The notes below the pieces were generated by a model. That model did no database searches, was not told where the DNA came from, and saw only the letters and a list, made by a program, of their open reading frames with translations. This document shows positions 9,701 through 19,160 of a stretch of DNA of 64,000 bases, piece after piece. This DNA is from Pseudosulfitobacter koreensis. Lineage in GTDB: Bacteria; Pseudomonadota; Alphaproteobacteria; Rhodobacterales; Rhodobacteraceae. The position numbers and the translations under genes are program-made. The stretch is taken from assembly GCF_024733015.1 (NCBI RefSeq), contig NZ_JANKJG010000006.1, forward strand, positions 62,001 to 126,000, written 5' to 3'. How positions within the stretch are numbered: the first letter of the stretch is position 1; each line of letters begins with the position of its first letter.

Positions 9701-10849
9701 TCAGCGCGGGCGCGGATTGGTCGCCTTGTTATAGGCGCTCCAGTCGGTGATCTCGGGGTAATACATGTCCCGCCAGGCCCGCACGCGCGGGTGCATCACC
9801 CGTTTCCACACGCGCGGCACCATCGCCGCCATCGTCATCACCGGATAGCCGTAGGGCAGTTGCGGCGCGTCCGCTTCGGTGTGGTTTTGCAGCACGGGAA
9901 AGCGGCGGTCTGGTTTGTAATGATGGTCCGAATGCCGTTGCAGGTTGATCAGCAGCCAGTTCGACGCGCGGTGGGTCGCGTTCCACGAATGGCGCGGGTG
10001 GACGTGTTCGTATTTGCCCTCGCCCAGATGTTTGCGCGTCAGGCCGTAGTGTTCGATGTAGTTGACCAGCTCAAGCTGCCAGACCGCGACGCCCGCCTGC
10101 AACAGGAACAGGCCCAGTCCGGCCCAGCCGCCAAGCGCAAAGGCAAGCACCAGGAAGGTGCCTTGCAATGCCCAATACTTGAAGAACGGGTTCGATAGAT
10201 CACTCCATGGCAGATCCTTGCGGGCCAGCATGTCCTTTTCCGCGCGCCATGCGCTGATCAGCGATTCCTTCAGCACACGCGGGTAAAAGCGATAGAAACT
10301 TTCACCCATGCGCGCGGTTACTGTGTCGCGCGGGGTGCCGACATAGCGGTGATGCACCAGCATGTGTTCGGATCGGAAATGCGAATAGAGCACCATTGCC
10401 AGCAGGGCATCGGCGCACCAGCGCTCCAGCTTCGAGCGTTGGTGCATCAACTCGTGCGCATAGTTGATGCCCACGGTGCCGGTGATCGCGCCGACACCAA
10501 AGAACAGCACCAGTTTTTCCAGCGTGCCCAGATGCTCGGCCGGGGCCACATACCAGATCATGCCGAACAGGGTGATGAACTGCAGCGGTGCCCAGGCGAT
10601 CGTGATGGCGCGATACCAGAACAGATCGTCGTCATCGGTCTCGGGGTCGGCGTTGTCGGGGTCAAGGCCCACGGCAAAGTCCAGCGCGACAAACAGATAC
10701 CACGTGAACACCGGCAGCAGAATCACCGTCCAGCCCCCCATGACGGCGCAGGCCCACGCCAGCGGCAGCAGCAGGATCGACATGGCATAGGGTGCCGCGC
10801 GCGTCAGCTTCGTCATATCGGTGGCGGGGATGTAGTGGGACGTGGTCAT
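9701..10849 (-). CDS. AlkB-like integral-membrane alkane/fatty-acid monooxygenase
   Basis: 382 residues from the ATG at 10849 (a GTG at 10858 is an alternative). Member of the membrane non-haem di-iron hydroxylase family. All histidine boxes are present: HELMHQ (132-137), EHMLVHH (161-167) and QRHSDHH (304-310), plus the AlkB signature NYIEHYGL (263-270). About six transmembrane helices are seen. The family oxidises terminal methyl groups of medium- to long-chain alkanes or related lipids using rubredoxin electrons. No rubredoxin, rubredoxin reductase or alkane regulator is adjacent, so the electron donor must be encoded elsewhere and the natural substrate is uncertain. Confidence 0.9.
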   Translation of the reverse strand: MTTSHYIPATDMTKLTRAAPYAMSILLLPLAWACAVMGGWTVILLPVFTWYLFVALDFAVGLDPDNADPETDDDDLFWYRAITIAWAPLQFITLFGMIWYVAPAEHLGTLEKLVLFFGVGAITGTVGINYAHELMHQRSKLERWCADALLAMVLYSHFRSEHMLVHHRYVGTPRDTVTARMGESFYRFYPRVLKESLISAWRAEKDMLARKDLPWSDLSNPFFKYWALQGTFLVLAFALGGWAGLGLFLLQAGVAVWQLELVNYIEHYGLTRKHLGEGKYEHVHPRHSWNATHRASNWLLINLQRHSDHHYKPDRRFPVLQNHTEADAPQLPYGYPVMTMAAMVPRVWKRVMHPRVRAWRDMYYPEITDWSAYNKATNPRPR

Positions 10850-10916
10850 GGTGCGCACTCGGCTGGTCAGTTGATCAATGGCAGTATAGCGCAGCCCGCA
10901 GATGAACCAAGCGCGC

Positions 10917-11972
10917 TTAATGCCGCGTCAGATCGAAGGCCTTGCGCATGACCGTTGGCAGGTCCGAGGGGCCGAATTCCGTTTTGGTCATGTACCCTGC
11001 CGTATTCGGGCCCGCGTCAGGCTTCTGATCGGTGTCCGACAACATCACGGTCAGGATCAGGTGAAAATGCGTGAAGGTGTGGCGCACTTCGCCTTGCACT
11101 TTGCTCCACTGGGCATTGACGGGCGGCGTTCCTTCGGGGCGATCAAGGCTGACATCGACCCAATCCGATCCGGGCCAGCCCAGCATCCCCCCCAGCAGGC
11201 CACGGTCGGGGCGGCGCTCCAGCAGATAGGCACCATCGGACCGGCGCGCGATATAGACTGTGCCATGACGCACCGGCTTGGCCTTTTTCGGCGTCTTGCG
11301 GGGAAGCTCCGGTGCGGTGCCACGCTGCCGGGCGAGGCAAGGATCACTCCAGGGGCAGATGCCGCAGGCAGGGGATTTGGGCGTGCAGATCGTGGCCCCC
11401 AGATCCATCACCGCTTGCGCGTAATCGCCGGGGCGCGCGTCTGGCGTCAGCGCCTCGGCGTGGGTCATCAGTATCGGTTTCGCCGCAGGCAGGGGCGTGT
11501 GTTCGTCGTAGATCCGCGCCATCACCCGCTCGACGTTGCCGTCCAGCACCGCATGAGGCAGATCGAACGCGATCGAGGATAGGGCCGCAGCGGTATAGGG
11601 CCCGATCCCCGGCAGCATCAGCAGTGCAGCATGATCCGCCGGAAACGCGCCACCGTGCTCAGCTACCACCGCACGCGCGCATTTCAGCAGGTTGCGGGCG
11701 CGGGCATAGTAGCCAAGGCCCGCCCATTCGGCCATCACATCGCCATCCTCCGCCGCGGCCAGATCGGCCACCGTGGGCCAGCGCATGGTGAAGCGGTTGA
11801 AATACGCGGTGACAGCGGCGACAGTCGTTTGCTGCAGCATCACCTCTGACAGCCAAACGGCATAGGGGTCGGGCCGCACACCTGCGCGCTTGTCGGCGGG
11901 CGGGGTCCGCCACGGCATCGCGCGGGCATGAACATCATACCAGTCCAGCAACTCTTTAGACAGATCACGCAA
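10917..11972 (-). CDS. mutY: A/G-specific adenine glycosylase MutY
   Basis: Removes adenine mispaired with 8-oxoguanine in base-excision repair. 351 residues. Catalytic Glu43 lies in SEVMLQQT, the helix-hairpin-helix is LPGIGPYTA (about 120-128), catalytic Asp144 is in VLDGNVERV, and the 4Fe-4S ligands Cys196, Cys203, Cys206 and Cys212 follow the C-x6-C-x2-C-x5-C rule. The C-terminal NUDIX-like domain that recognises 8-oxoguanine is present. The start appears to be TTG at 11972: an AGGAAAGG ribosome site lies 8 bases upstream and the first in-frame ATG would remove part of the domain. Divergent from dciA. Confidence 0.96.
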   Translation of the reverse strand: MRDLSKELLDWYDVHARAMPWRTPPADKRAGVRPDPYAVWLSEVMLQQTTVAAVTAYFNRFTMRWPTVADLAAAEDGDVMAEWAGLGYYARARNLLKCARAVVAEHGGAFPADHAALLMLPGIGPYTAAALSSIAFDLPHAVLDGNVERVMARIYDEHTPLPAAKPILMTHAEALTPDARPGDYAQAVMDLGATICTPKSPACGICPWSDPCLARQRGTAPELPRKTPKKAKPVRHGTVYIARRSDGAYLLERRPDRGLLGGMLGWPGSDWVDVSLDRPEGTPPVNAQWSKVQGEVRHTFTHFHLILTVMLSDTDQKPDAGPNTAGYMTKTEFGPSDLPTVMRKAFDLTRH

Positions 11973-12057
11973 GATTTATGCCTTTCCTAGACGGCTATGT
12001 CTGGCAGCGGGCGCGCAAATCCTTATGATCCCGGCCAACCTCTGGGGGAACATAGTC

Positions 12058-12564
12058 ATGGCTCGGCGTCACGCCACCACAAAAGGGTTCAAACGAACCG
12101 CAAGCTTGCTGACAGGGCGCATCCGCACCGCCAGCGAGAGCCGTGGCTTTGCGCAATCGCGTCTGTTGACCCATTGGGCCGAAGTGGTGGGCGACGATAT
12201 CGCCGCCATCGCCCATCCTGTCGAGGTCAGCTATGCCCGTGGTGGTATGGGCGCGACGCTGACCTTGCTGACCACCGGCGCGCAGGCTCCGATGCTGGAA
12301 ATGCAAAAGGAACAGCTGCGCACCAAGGTCAACAGCGTCTATGGCTACAACGCCATCGCCCGTATCCGGGTGACGCAGACCGCGCCCACAGGCTTTGCCG
12401 AAGGGCAGGTGGCATTCGGCCATCGCAAGCCCGACGTGCCCAAGGAGATCGACCCGAGCCTGCGCGCTCGCGCCGAAGAAACAACCGCCCCCGTCGCCGA
12501 TGAAGGCCTGCGCGCCGCATTGGAACGGCTGGGCACCAACGTACTCACAAAAGCAAAACGCTAA
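12058..12564 (+). CDS. dciA: DciA-like (DUF721) helicase-loader domain protein
   Basis: 168 residues. The core (THWAEVVGDDIAAIAHPVEV … LTLLTTGAQAPMLEM… EQLRTKVNSVYGYNAI) matches the DUF721/DciA family, which in many bacteria lacking DnaC acts in loading the replicative helicase DnaB. The C-terminal 50 residues are polar and likely disordered. The ATG at 12058 has GGGGGAA 9 bases upstream; an ATG at 12025 is less well placed. Alphaproteobacterial DciA domains vary, so the helicase-loading role is inferred from the family. It precedes the DsbA-like gene with a 12-base gap, so they are likely cotranscribed. Confidence 0.85.
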   Translation: MARRHATTKGFKRTASLLTGRIRTASESRGFAQSRLLTHWAEVVGDDIAAIAHPVEVSYARGGMGATLTLLTTGAQAPMLEMQKEQLRTKVNSVYGYNAIARIRVTQTAPTGFAEGQVAFGHRKPDVPKEIDPSLRARAEETTAPVADEGLRAALERLGTNVLTKAKR

Positions 12565-12576
12565 GAGGTAAGTCTC

Positions 12577-13263
12577 ATGAAAAGAGTGATCGCAATTCTG
12601 ACAGCCATCGCGGTTGTCGCCGTCGCAGGCTGGTTCCTGACAAGCGGCAACAGCTCGACCGAACTGTCCGGCACACCGCTGGGTTCCGCCAATGCGCAGG
12701 AAACCGGCGCGGACAGCGATATCGACATTTCGGACGTTCAGGAAATGACATTGGGCAACCCCGATGCGCCTGTCACGATGATCGAATACGCCAGCTACAC
12801 CTGCCCGCACTGCGGTGCCTTTCACACCGGGCCGTTCAAGCAGTTGAAGGCCGACTATATCGACACCGGCAAGATCAACTTTGTCTACCGCGAGGTCTAT
12901 TTCGACGGGCCCGGCGTCTGGGCATCGCTGATGGCGCGCTGTGCGGGTCCGGAAAAGTTCTTTGGCATCACCGATCTGCTTTATGCAGGCCAGTCCACTT
13001 GGGCGAATGCCGGTGGACGTGATCCGGTCGCCATTGCCGCCGAGCTGAAAAAGATCGGGCGTCTGGCCGGGCTGGATGGCGACACGGTCGAAGCCTGCAT
13101 GCAGGACGAAGAGCAGGCCAAGAAGATGGTCGAGTGGTTCCAGGCCAACGCCACCGAACATGGGATCGAGGGCACGCCCAGCTTCGTGATCAATGGCGAG
13201 ACATATAGCAACATGGCCTACTCCGAGCTGAAAACAGTCCTCGACGAAGCAGGTGCCGAATAA
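12577..13263 (+). CDS. DsbA-family thiol-disulphide oxidoreductase
   Basis: 228 residues. An N-terminal hydrophobic anchor or signal peptide (residues 1-20) is followed by a linker and a thioredoxin-fold domain with the active site CPHC at 76-79 and a cis-Pro loop GTPSFVI near residue 200. This is the DsbA/BdbD-like arrangement of Rhodobacteraceae periplasmic disulphide oxidants or isomerases; which direction it works in cannot be read. An AGAGGTAAG ribosome site precedes the ATG. Its stop TAA overlaps the ATG of the CoA transferase by one base, indicating an operon. Confidence 0.92.
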   Translation: MKRVIAILTAIAVVAVAGWFLTSGNSSTELSGTPLGSANAQETGADSDIDISDVQEMTLGNPDAPVTMIEYASYTCPHCGAFHTGPFKQLKADYIDTGKINFVYREVYFDGPGVWASLMARCAGPEKFFGITDLLYAGQSTWANAGGRDPVAIAAELKKIGRLAGLDGDTVEACMQDEEQAKKMVEWFQANATEHGIEGTPSFVINGETYSNMAYSELKTVLDEAGAE

Positions 13264-14384
13264 TGACTGCACCGCTTGCCGGTCTGAAGGTTATCGAACT
13301 GGCACGTGTACTGGCCGGCCCCTGGGCCGGTCAGACGCTGTCGGATCTGGGGGCCGAGGTCATCAAGGTCGAGGCCGCAGCAGGTGACGACACGCGCCAA
13401 TGGGGTCCACCCTTCGTGACCCGCGACGACGACGTGTCTGCCTCGTATTTCCATTCGACCAATCGCGGCAAGGCGTCGATCATCGTCGATCTGCGCACCC
13501 CCGAAGGTCAGGCCCGCCTCAAGGCGCTTCTGGCCGATGCGGACGTGATGATCGAGAATTTCAAGGTGGGTGGGCTGGCCAAGTACGGGCTGGATTACGC
13601 CTCGCTCAAGGATGAATTTCCCAAGCTGATCTATTGCTCGGTCACGGGCTTTGGTCAGACCGGCCCCTATGCCCACCGTGCGGGTTATGACTTCATCATC
13701 CAGGGCATGTCGGGCCTGATGTCGATTACGGGCGAGCCCGATGGCCAGCCGCAGAAATCCGGCGTAGCGATCACTGATATCTTCACCGGCGTCTACGCGA
13801 CCACTGCCATCCTCGCCGCTGTGCACCAGCGCAGCCAGACGGGCCGAGGCCAACAGATCGACATGGCGCTGCTGGACGTGGCCGTGGCGATCACCGCCAA
13901 CCAGGCGATGAACTATCTGACCAGCGGCAAGGCTCCGGGCCGCATGGGCAATGCGCATGTGAACCTGACGCCCTATCAGGTGTTTGATTGCGCCGACGGG
14001 CACATCATCATCGCCACCGGCAACGATGGCCAGTATCAGCGGCTTTGTCGCCTGCTAGGGCTGGACGAGATGGCTGTGGCACCGGAGTTCCTGAAAAACT
14101 CCGACCGGATCGCCAATCGCGACGAGATGACCCGCAAGCTGACGGCGGCGACAGCGCTGCGCGCGCGCGATGATCTGCTCGCCGCCTGCGAGGCCGAAGG
14201 GGTGCCCGCCGGGCCGATCAACGACATGGCCGATGTGATGGCAGACCCGCAGGTCGTCGCACGCGGCATGCAGATCGAGCTGGACGGCGTACCGGGTGTG
14301 CGCACGCCCATCGTGTTTTCTGGATCAGAGCTGTCGTTGCACCGCCCCGCGCCGAAGCTGGGCGAAGACGACACGCTTTTGTAA
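13263..14384 (+). CDS. CaiB/BaiF family (class III) CoA transferase
   Basis: 373 residues. The N-terminus (LKVIELARVLAGPWAGQTLSDLGAEV, shortened: LARVLAGPWAG, DLGAEVIKVE) and the later GFGQTGPYA and GYDFIIQGMSG motifs are characteristic of formyl-CoA transferase-like class III enzymes, which transfer CoA between acyl groups through an Asp-anhydride intermediate. The substrate is not deducible. It overlaps the upstream DsbA-like gene by one base and ends 3 bases before the converging lpxK stop codon. Confidence 0.92.
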   Translation: MTAPLAGLKVIELARVLAGPWAGQTLSDLGAEVIKVEAAAGDDTRQWGPPFVTRDDDVSASYFHSTNRGKASIIVDLRTPEGQARLKALLADADVMIENFKVGGLAKYGLDYASLKDEFPKLIYCSVTGFGQTGPYAHRAGYDFIIQGMSGLMSITGEPDGQPQKSGVAITDIFTGVYATTAILAAVHQRSQTGRGQQIDMALLDVAVAITANQAMNYLTSGKAPGRMGNAHVNLTPYQVFDCADGHIIIATGNDGQYQRLCRLLGLDEMAVAPEFLKNSDRIANRDEMTRKLTAATALRARDDLLAACEAEGVPAGPINDMADVMADPQVVARGMQIELDGVPGVRTPIVFSGSELSLHRPAPKLGEDDTLL

Positions 14385-14387
14385 GCC

Positions 14388-15371
14388 TTACGGTTGCGGC
14401 AGCGCCTTCAGCCTTTCATCAAGCGCCGAAGCGTCGTCAAAGTGCAGGCGGACGGGCAGGGTGATAACCTTGCTCCGATAGGCAGGTGGCAGGCGCGCTG
14501 CGTCTTTCTCGGTCGTCACCAGCTGCGCGCCACGCGCACGGGCGTCGGCCTCAAGCCGGGACAGCAGCGCTGTCGACAGCGTCTGGTGGTCGCCCAAGGG
14601 TTCGGCGTGCACGATCGTGGCCCCGAGCCCCCGCAGTGTGTCAAAGAACTTTTGCGGTCGGCCAATGCCTGCGAAGGCGAAGACCGGCGTGTCGGTCCAG
14701 TCCATTCCGGTTTGCAGCGGCTTTAGCTCGGCGCGCACGTGGGGCAAGGTCGTATCGGGCCGGAACGCTGCCTGATCTTCGGCGCTCCCGATGCTCAGAA
14801 GAAGATCCGCGCGCGCCAGACCCGTGGCCACGGGTTCGCGCAGCGGCCCCGCGGGCAGGCAGCGACCATTGCCGAAACCTGTTGCGGCGTCCACCACAAC
14901 GATGCTGACATCCTTGGCCAGATCAGGGTTCTGCAGACCGTCGTCCATGATCACCACCGTGGCCCCCGCCGCTTGAGCGGCTTGGCCCCCGGCAGCGCGG
15001 TCGCGGGCGACCCAGACCTCGGCGAAGGCGGCCAGCAACAGCGGCTCGTCGCCCACCTGTTTGGCACTGTGGCGTGCGGGATCGACACGCACCGGGCCCG
15101 CCAGCGATCCGCCATAGCCGCGCGTGACGATGTGCGGTGTGTGATAAAGATCGCGCAATTTCTCGGCGACCGCGATCACAGTCGGCGTCTTGCCTGTGCC
15201 GCCCGCGTTGATGTTGCCGACGCAGACCACCGGAATATCCAGCCGCAAGGGGCTGCCCTTTTCCAGCCTGCGCGCGCTTGCACGGGCATAGAGATGGCCC
15301 AAGGGAGCCAGCAGCCGCGCCTGCCACGCGGGGCGCTCGGGGGTAGTGTTCCAAAAATCGGGCGCGCGCAT
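14388..15371 (-). CDS. lpxK: Tetraacyldisaccharide 4'-kinase
   Basis: Phosphorylates the 4' position of the lipid A disaccharide at the inner membrane. 327 residues; the P-loop [11 protein letters not shown] is at residues 52-62 and the second conserved region [10 protein letters not shown] (about 143-152) is a family hallmark. The ATG at 15371 overlaps the stop codon of waaA (TGATG), so the two are translationally coupled. The pairing waaA-lpxK with a DUF4170 gene is a lipid A biosynthesis cluster. Confidence 0.96.
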   Translation of the reverse strand: MRAPDFWNTTPERPAWQARLLAPLGHLYARASARRLEKGSPLRLDIPVVCVGNINAGGTGKTPTVIAVAEKLRDLYHTPHIVTRGYGGSLAGPVRVDPARHSAKQVGDEPLLLAAFAEVWVARDRAAGGQAAQAAGATVVIMDDGLQNPDLAKDVSIVVVDAATGFGNGRCLPAGPLREPVATGLARADLLLSIGSAEDQAAFRPDTTLPHVRAELKPLQTGMDWTDTPVFAFAGIGRPQKFFDTLRGLGATIVHAEPLGDHQTLSTALLSRLEADARARGAQLVTTEKDAARLPPAYRSKVITLPVRLHFDDASALDERLKALPQP

Positions 15372-16588
15372 CAATTCGGGCCGTCCTGTCGGGCGTCCAG
15401 CCCATCCTGCACCAGGGCGATGATACGTTCCATCGTGTCTGCTCCTTCGGTCACCACGTCCCAGCCCGCCATCGCCATTTTCGCCGCCTGATCGGGTGCG
15501 ATCAACCAGGTGACGGCCGCGCCCAGGCTCTCGGCGTCGTTGACGATGCGCGCGGCCCCGGCATTGGCCAGCCTGCGGTAGGCATCCAGATGCTTGCCGA
15601 CGCTGGGCCCGTACAGAACCGCCGACCCCAACGCTGCAGCGGCAAAGGGGTCCTGTCCGCCCTGTCCCGTTACCAGCGACCCGCCGAGGAATGACACAGG
15701 GGCTACGCGAAACCACAGGCCGATCTCATCAGGCAGATCGGCCAGCAGCACGGCGGTGTTCTCGTCAGGATAAGCGCCATCGGACCAGCGCACCATGCGC
15801 AGGGCATCCAGCGTGCACAGGTTGGTGGCCATCGCATCGGCGGCGGCATCCTGCGGGTTCAGGATCAGCAGCAGCCGGTGCGACAGGCGCTGGGCGCGGC
15901 GGTGGGCCGTCAGAACGGCAGAGACTTCGGGGGCGGTCACCCCGGCGGCGAACCAGACCGGGCGCCCCGAAAGCGATTGCGACAGTTCGTCCACATCCTG
16001 TTGCGCGGCAGGCAGTGCCTGACCGCCGGGCACCAGGGGCGCTGTGCGGTCGATCTTGGCCAGCGGCACGCCCAGCTGCTTCATCCGCGCCTCGGCGGCA
16101 TCGCTGCGGGCCAGCACATTGTCGAAATGCGCCAGCAACTGTTTGGGCACTTCGGTCAGCCAGCGGTCGCGGCGGGTGTCGAACCCTTCGGCACCGGCAT
16201 CCACCAGGTACATCGGACAGCCCGACGCCGCCGCCGCCTCGACCAGATTGGGCTGAAGCGCGCCCCAGACCCAGATCACCGCGTCGGGCTTCCAATGCGC
16301 GATGAAACCTGCGGTGGCCACGGGATGTTCCGGCGGCAGTTCGGCAGTCAGCAGGTTCGGATCGTCGCTTGCGAACGGCTCTGCCGGGCCGGTCACCAGC
16401 ACGCGCAGCCCATAGCGCGCGGCGATCAGGCGACGTGCCAGATCGCGCACATGCGTGGCCTTTCCCGGCTCTGCGGCATGCAGCCAGACCAGTTCGCCCT
16501 CGGGACGGGGGGCGTATTCGGGCAGTTTGGGCGCGGGCCCGCGACGGGTCAGCGCCCTATAGGCTGCAAATCCCAGCGAACGTGCCAT
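15371..16588 (-). CDS. waaA: 3-deoxy-D-manno-octulosonic acid transferase-like protein, canonical catalytic Glu missing
   Basis: 405 residues, similar in length and fold signature to WaaA/KdtA, which adds Kdo to lipid IVA. The N-terminal membrane-proximal region is followed by [10 protein letters not shown] (35-44), where the family normally has WxHxxSxGE; Lys43 sits at the Glu position, although Glu40 is three residues earlier. The C-terminal domain keeps the nucleotide-sugar-side motifs FLGGSL and [11 protein letters not shown] with GPSVGKH. Position between lpxK and DUF4170 supports a lipid A-core role. Whether it is catalytically normal Kdo transferase is uncertain; see findings. Confidence 0.85.
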   Translation of the reverse strand: MARSLGFAAYRALTRRGPAPKLPEYAPRPEGELVWLHAAEPGKATHVRDLARRLIAARYGLRVLVTGPAEPFASDDPNLLTAELPPEHPVATAGFIAHWKPDAVIWVWGALQPNLVEAAAASGCPMYLVDAGAEGFDTRRDRWLTEVPKQLLAHFDNVLARSDAAEARMKQLGVPLAKIDRTAPLVPGGQALPAAQQDVDELSQSLSGRPVWFAAGVTAPEVSAVLTAHRRAQRLSHRLLLILNPQDAAADAMATNLCTLDALRMVRWSDGAYPDENTAVLLADLPDEIGLWFRVAPVSFLGGSLVTGQGGQDPFAAAALGSAVLYGPSVGKHLDAYRRLANAGAARIVNDAESLGAAVTWLIAPDQAAKMAMAGWDVVTEGADTMERIIALVQDGLDARQDGPN

Positions 16589-16597
16589 GGCTGCGGA

Positions 16598-16840
16598 TCA
16601 ACCCAGCTCTTCGGTTGCGGCGGCGGCGTTCTTTTCATCGCGCAGACGGTGCAGGTGGGCGATGAAATAACGCATGTGCGCGTTGTCGACCGTGCGCTGG
16701 GCTTCGGTCTTCCAGGCGTCATAGGCGGCGGCATAGTTGGGGAAAATGCCGACGATGTGCAGGTCATCGACGTTCTTGAACACGTTCTCGGAGGGGGTGA
16801 CAAGCTCGCCTCCGAAGACGAGATGCAGGCGCTGGGTCAT
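16598..16840 (-). CDS. DUF4170 protein
   Basis: An 80-residue soluble protein matching the DUF4170 family of alphaproteobacteria, which is typically found next to Kdo transferase genes. Conserved features visible are LHLVFGGEL, HIVGIFPNYAAAYDAWK and MRYFIAHLHRL. It ends 9 bases before the waaA-like start, so it is very probably in the same operon. The function is unknown; no catalytic motif is seen. Confidence 0.85.
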   Translation of the reverse strand: MTQRLHLVFGGELVTPSENVFKNVDDLHIVGIFPNYAAAYDAWKTEAQRTVDNAHMRYFIAHLHRLRDEKNAAAATEELG

Positions 16841-16907
16841 GGTTTTGGTCCTTTGGTCGGCAAAATATCTGGATCACGTGCAGTGTGCGCAAGGCCCGGT
16901 GGCAGGG

Positions 16908-17696
16908 TCAAGCCGATGGTGGGCGCAATGCGGCATGCAAGCCGCTGTGCACCACTGGTGTCGCTGCGATGACCCCGTTCAGCGTGGGGTGCGGATTGTT
17001 GAAGCGCAGCGGCAGGCCTGCACGGTCGGTGATGGTGCCGCCTGCCTCGCTGACGATCAGGGCCCCGGCGGCAATGTCCCATTCCCAACTGTCACGCAAG
17101 GTCAGCATACCGTCGAAACGCCCCTCGCCGACCAGCGCCAACCGGTAGGCCAGCGACGGACGGTGCCCGCGTTTCAAGGCAGGCGGCACGCCTGCGCGCC
17201 AGTGATGCGGCTGCATTGCGGGCTTGGTGACCAGAACCGAGCAATCCTGCATCCGGTCGTTGGCCGAGACGGTCAGCGGGCTGTCGTTCAGCGCCGCACC
17301 TTGCCCCAGCGCCGCGGTATAGAGCTTGTCCAGCATCGGCAGATAGACGGCAGCGGCGGTGATCGTGCCGCCTTCGGCCACGGCGATGCTGTGCGCCCAT
17401 GTCTTGCTGCCCTCGACAAAGCTGCGGGTGCCGTCGATGGGGTCGATGATGAAGACGGTGTCGGCATCCAGCCGCGCGGTGGTGTCCTCGGTCTCCTCGG
17501 ACAGCCAGCCATAATCGGGGCGGGCGCTGCGCAACACGTCGGTCAGCATGTCATTGACGGCCAGGTCGGCCTCGGTCACCGGACCCGCGTCGCCGGGTTT
17601 GTCCCAGCGTTGCGCGTCGGGCCCGGTAAAGCTGCATGCGATCCGGCCGGCCCGGCGCGCCGCGTCGATCAGCAGGGGAAGATCAGCTGCCGGCAA
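16908..17696 (-). CDS. Inositol monophosphatase-family (CysQ/HisN/SuhB-like) phosphatase
   Basis: 262 residues with the Li-sensitive, Mg-dependent phosphatase signatures: WLSEET (Glu67-Glu68), DPIDGT (85-90) and the C-terminal WDIAAG motif. Candidate substrates are 3'-phosphoadenosine 5'-phosphate, inositol phosphates or histidinol phosphate; sequence alone does not decide. The start is TTG at 17696: an in-frame stop lies two codons upstream, so no earlier start is possible, and GGAATG serves as ribosome site. It overlaps the end of pmbA by 14 bases, so translation is coupled to pmbA. Confidence 0.9.
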   Translation of the reverse strand: MPAADLPLLIDAARRAGRIACSFTGPDAQRWDKPGDAGPVTEADLAVNDMLTDVLRSARPDYGWLSEETEDTTARLDADTVFIIDPIDGTRSFVEGSKTWAHSIAVAEGGTITAAAVYLPMLDKLYTAALGQGAALNDSPLTVSANDRMQDCSVLVTKPAMQPHHWRAGVPPALKRGHRPSLAYRLALVGEGRFDGMLTLRDSWEWDIAAGALIVSEAGGTITDRAGLPLRFNNPHPTLNGVIAATPVVHSGLHAALRPPSA

Positions 17697-19029
17697 GGGT
17701 CATTCCCGGCACCAGCAAGGACGGCACGACACGGCTGAGATGGGTGCGCGCGTCGTTGGCGGGCACGATGGCGCGCAGCATGTCGCGCAGATTGCCCGCG
17801 ATGGTGCACTCGTTCACCGCATGGACGACTTCGCCGTTTTCGACCCACAGCCCCGACGCCCCGCGCGAATAATCCCCGGTGTTGGGGTTGATCGTCGAGC
17901 CGATCATGGAGGTGACCAGCAGGCCCGTGCCCATGTCGCGGATCAGGTCGGCGCGGCTGGCGGTGCCTTGGGTCAGGGCCACGTTCCAGATGCTGGGTGA
18001 CGGCCCGGACGAGGTGCCGCGCGCGGCATTGCCGGTGGACGGCATCCCCAGCTTGCGCCCCGTCGCCAGATCCAGTGTCCAGCCGGTCAGCACGCCGGCA
18101 TCAACGATGGCACGGCGCGTGGTCGGCAGCCCCTCGGCGTCGAAGGGACGCGAGCCCGAGCAACGCGCGCGGTGCGGGTCTTCGATCAGCGAAAGGTCAT
18201 CGGGCAGGACGCTTTCGCCCAGGGCACCCAGCAACCACGACGACCCTCGCGCGATGGCGGCCCCGTTTGCCGCCGACAGCAGGTGGCCGATCAGGGTCGA
18301 GGAAACGCGCTCGTCGAACAACACCGGATAGGTTCCGGTGCGCGGTTTGCGCGGGTTCAGGCGTGCAACGGCACGCTCTGCGGCCTCGCGGCCAATCTCT
18401 TCGGGGCTGCGCAGATCGGCCTGAAAGATGCGCCCGTCGCCCGAATAATCCCGCTCCATCCCGTTGCCGGTGCCCGCGATTGCGACGCAGCTGATGCCGC
18501 GATCTGTGCGGGCATATCCCCCGGCAAAGCCGTTGCTGGCCGCAATGTGCACCTGGCTCGCGCCATAGGCCGCCGAGGTTTGCGACACCTGGCTCACACC
18601 GTCCTGCTCCAATGCCGCCGCTTCGGCGCGGGCCGCGTCATGTTCCAGCGTGGCCGCATCGGGTTCGGGGGTCGGGTCACTCAATTCCAGTACACAAACA
18701 TCCCAGTCTTGTACCAACTGTTCCGGATCAGCGAGACCCGCGTAGGGGTCCTTGGGTGCCTCGCGGGCCATCGCCACGGCGCGTTCAGACATCTGGGCAA
18801 TCGTGCGCTCGGAAATATCCGAGGCCGACACGTTCGCCACACGGTTGCCGACGAAGACGCGCAGGCCGATTTCCACACCCTCGGAGCGTTCCGCATGTTC
18901 CAGCGCGCCCCCGCGCACATCGACCGATACCGATGTGCTCTGCACGGCCATCGCATCCGCGGCATCAGCGCCCGCCGTTCGGGCGGCATCAAGCAATTGA
19001 TCGGTCAGGGCTTCAAGGGAACGGGTCAT
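17683..19029 (-). CDS. pmbA: TldE/PmbA metalloprotease-family protein
   Basis: 448 residues of the TldD/PmbA family. PmbA (TldE) forms a heterodimeric protease with TldD that trims peptides; this protein lacks the HExxxH zinc motif carried by TldD, as expected for the partner subunit. Recognisable regions are GLRVFVGNRVANVSASD, YAGLADPEQLV and GTYPVLFDERVSSTLIGHL. The ATG at 19029 has CGGAGAA upstream; an in-frame extension to 19149 crosses the terminator of the upstream gene and is rejected. No tldD is in this window. Confidence 0.93.
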   Translation of the reverse strand: MTRSLEALTDQLLDAARTAGADAADAMAVQSTSVSVDVRGGALEHAERSEGVEIGLRVFVGNRVANVSASDISERTIAQMSERAVAMAREAPKDPYAGLADPEQLVQDWDVCVLELSDPTPEPDAATLEHDAARAEAAALEQDGVSQVSQTSAAYGASQVHIAASNGFAGGYARTDRGISCVAIAGTGNGMERDYSGDGRIFQADLRSPEEIGREAAERAVARLNPRKPRTGTYPVLFDERVSSTLIGHLLSAANGAAIARGSSWLLGALGESVLPDDLSLIEDPHRARCSGSRPFDAEGLPTTRRAIVDAGVLTGWTLDLATGRKLGMPSTGNAARGTSSGPSPSIWNVALTQGTASRADLIRDMGTGLLVTSMIGSTINPNTGDYSRGASGLWVENGEVVHAVNECTIAGNLRDMLRAIVPANDARTHLSRVVPSLLVPGMTLAGS

Positions 19030-19104
19030 CAAATTCTCCGGCTGAACTGGGCATGAGGTAGCCCTCGCACCCGCCGCGCACAAGGGGGCGGGGCTTTGCC
19101 TGCA

Positions 19105-19137
19105 CCAAAAAGGGGCCGTACCTGCGCACGACCCCTT
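19105..19137 (-). terminator. Rho-independent terminator of the DUF2125 gene
   Basis: A 10-bp stem with one G-U pair (19110-19119 with 19128-19137) followed on the minus strand by a run of T residues (19107-19111 complement). It lies 24 bases after the DUF2125 stop codon. Confidence 0.9.
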
Positions 19138-19160
19138 CCGACATTTCATCTGAAAGACGT

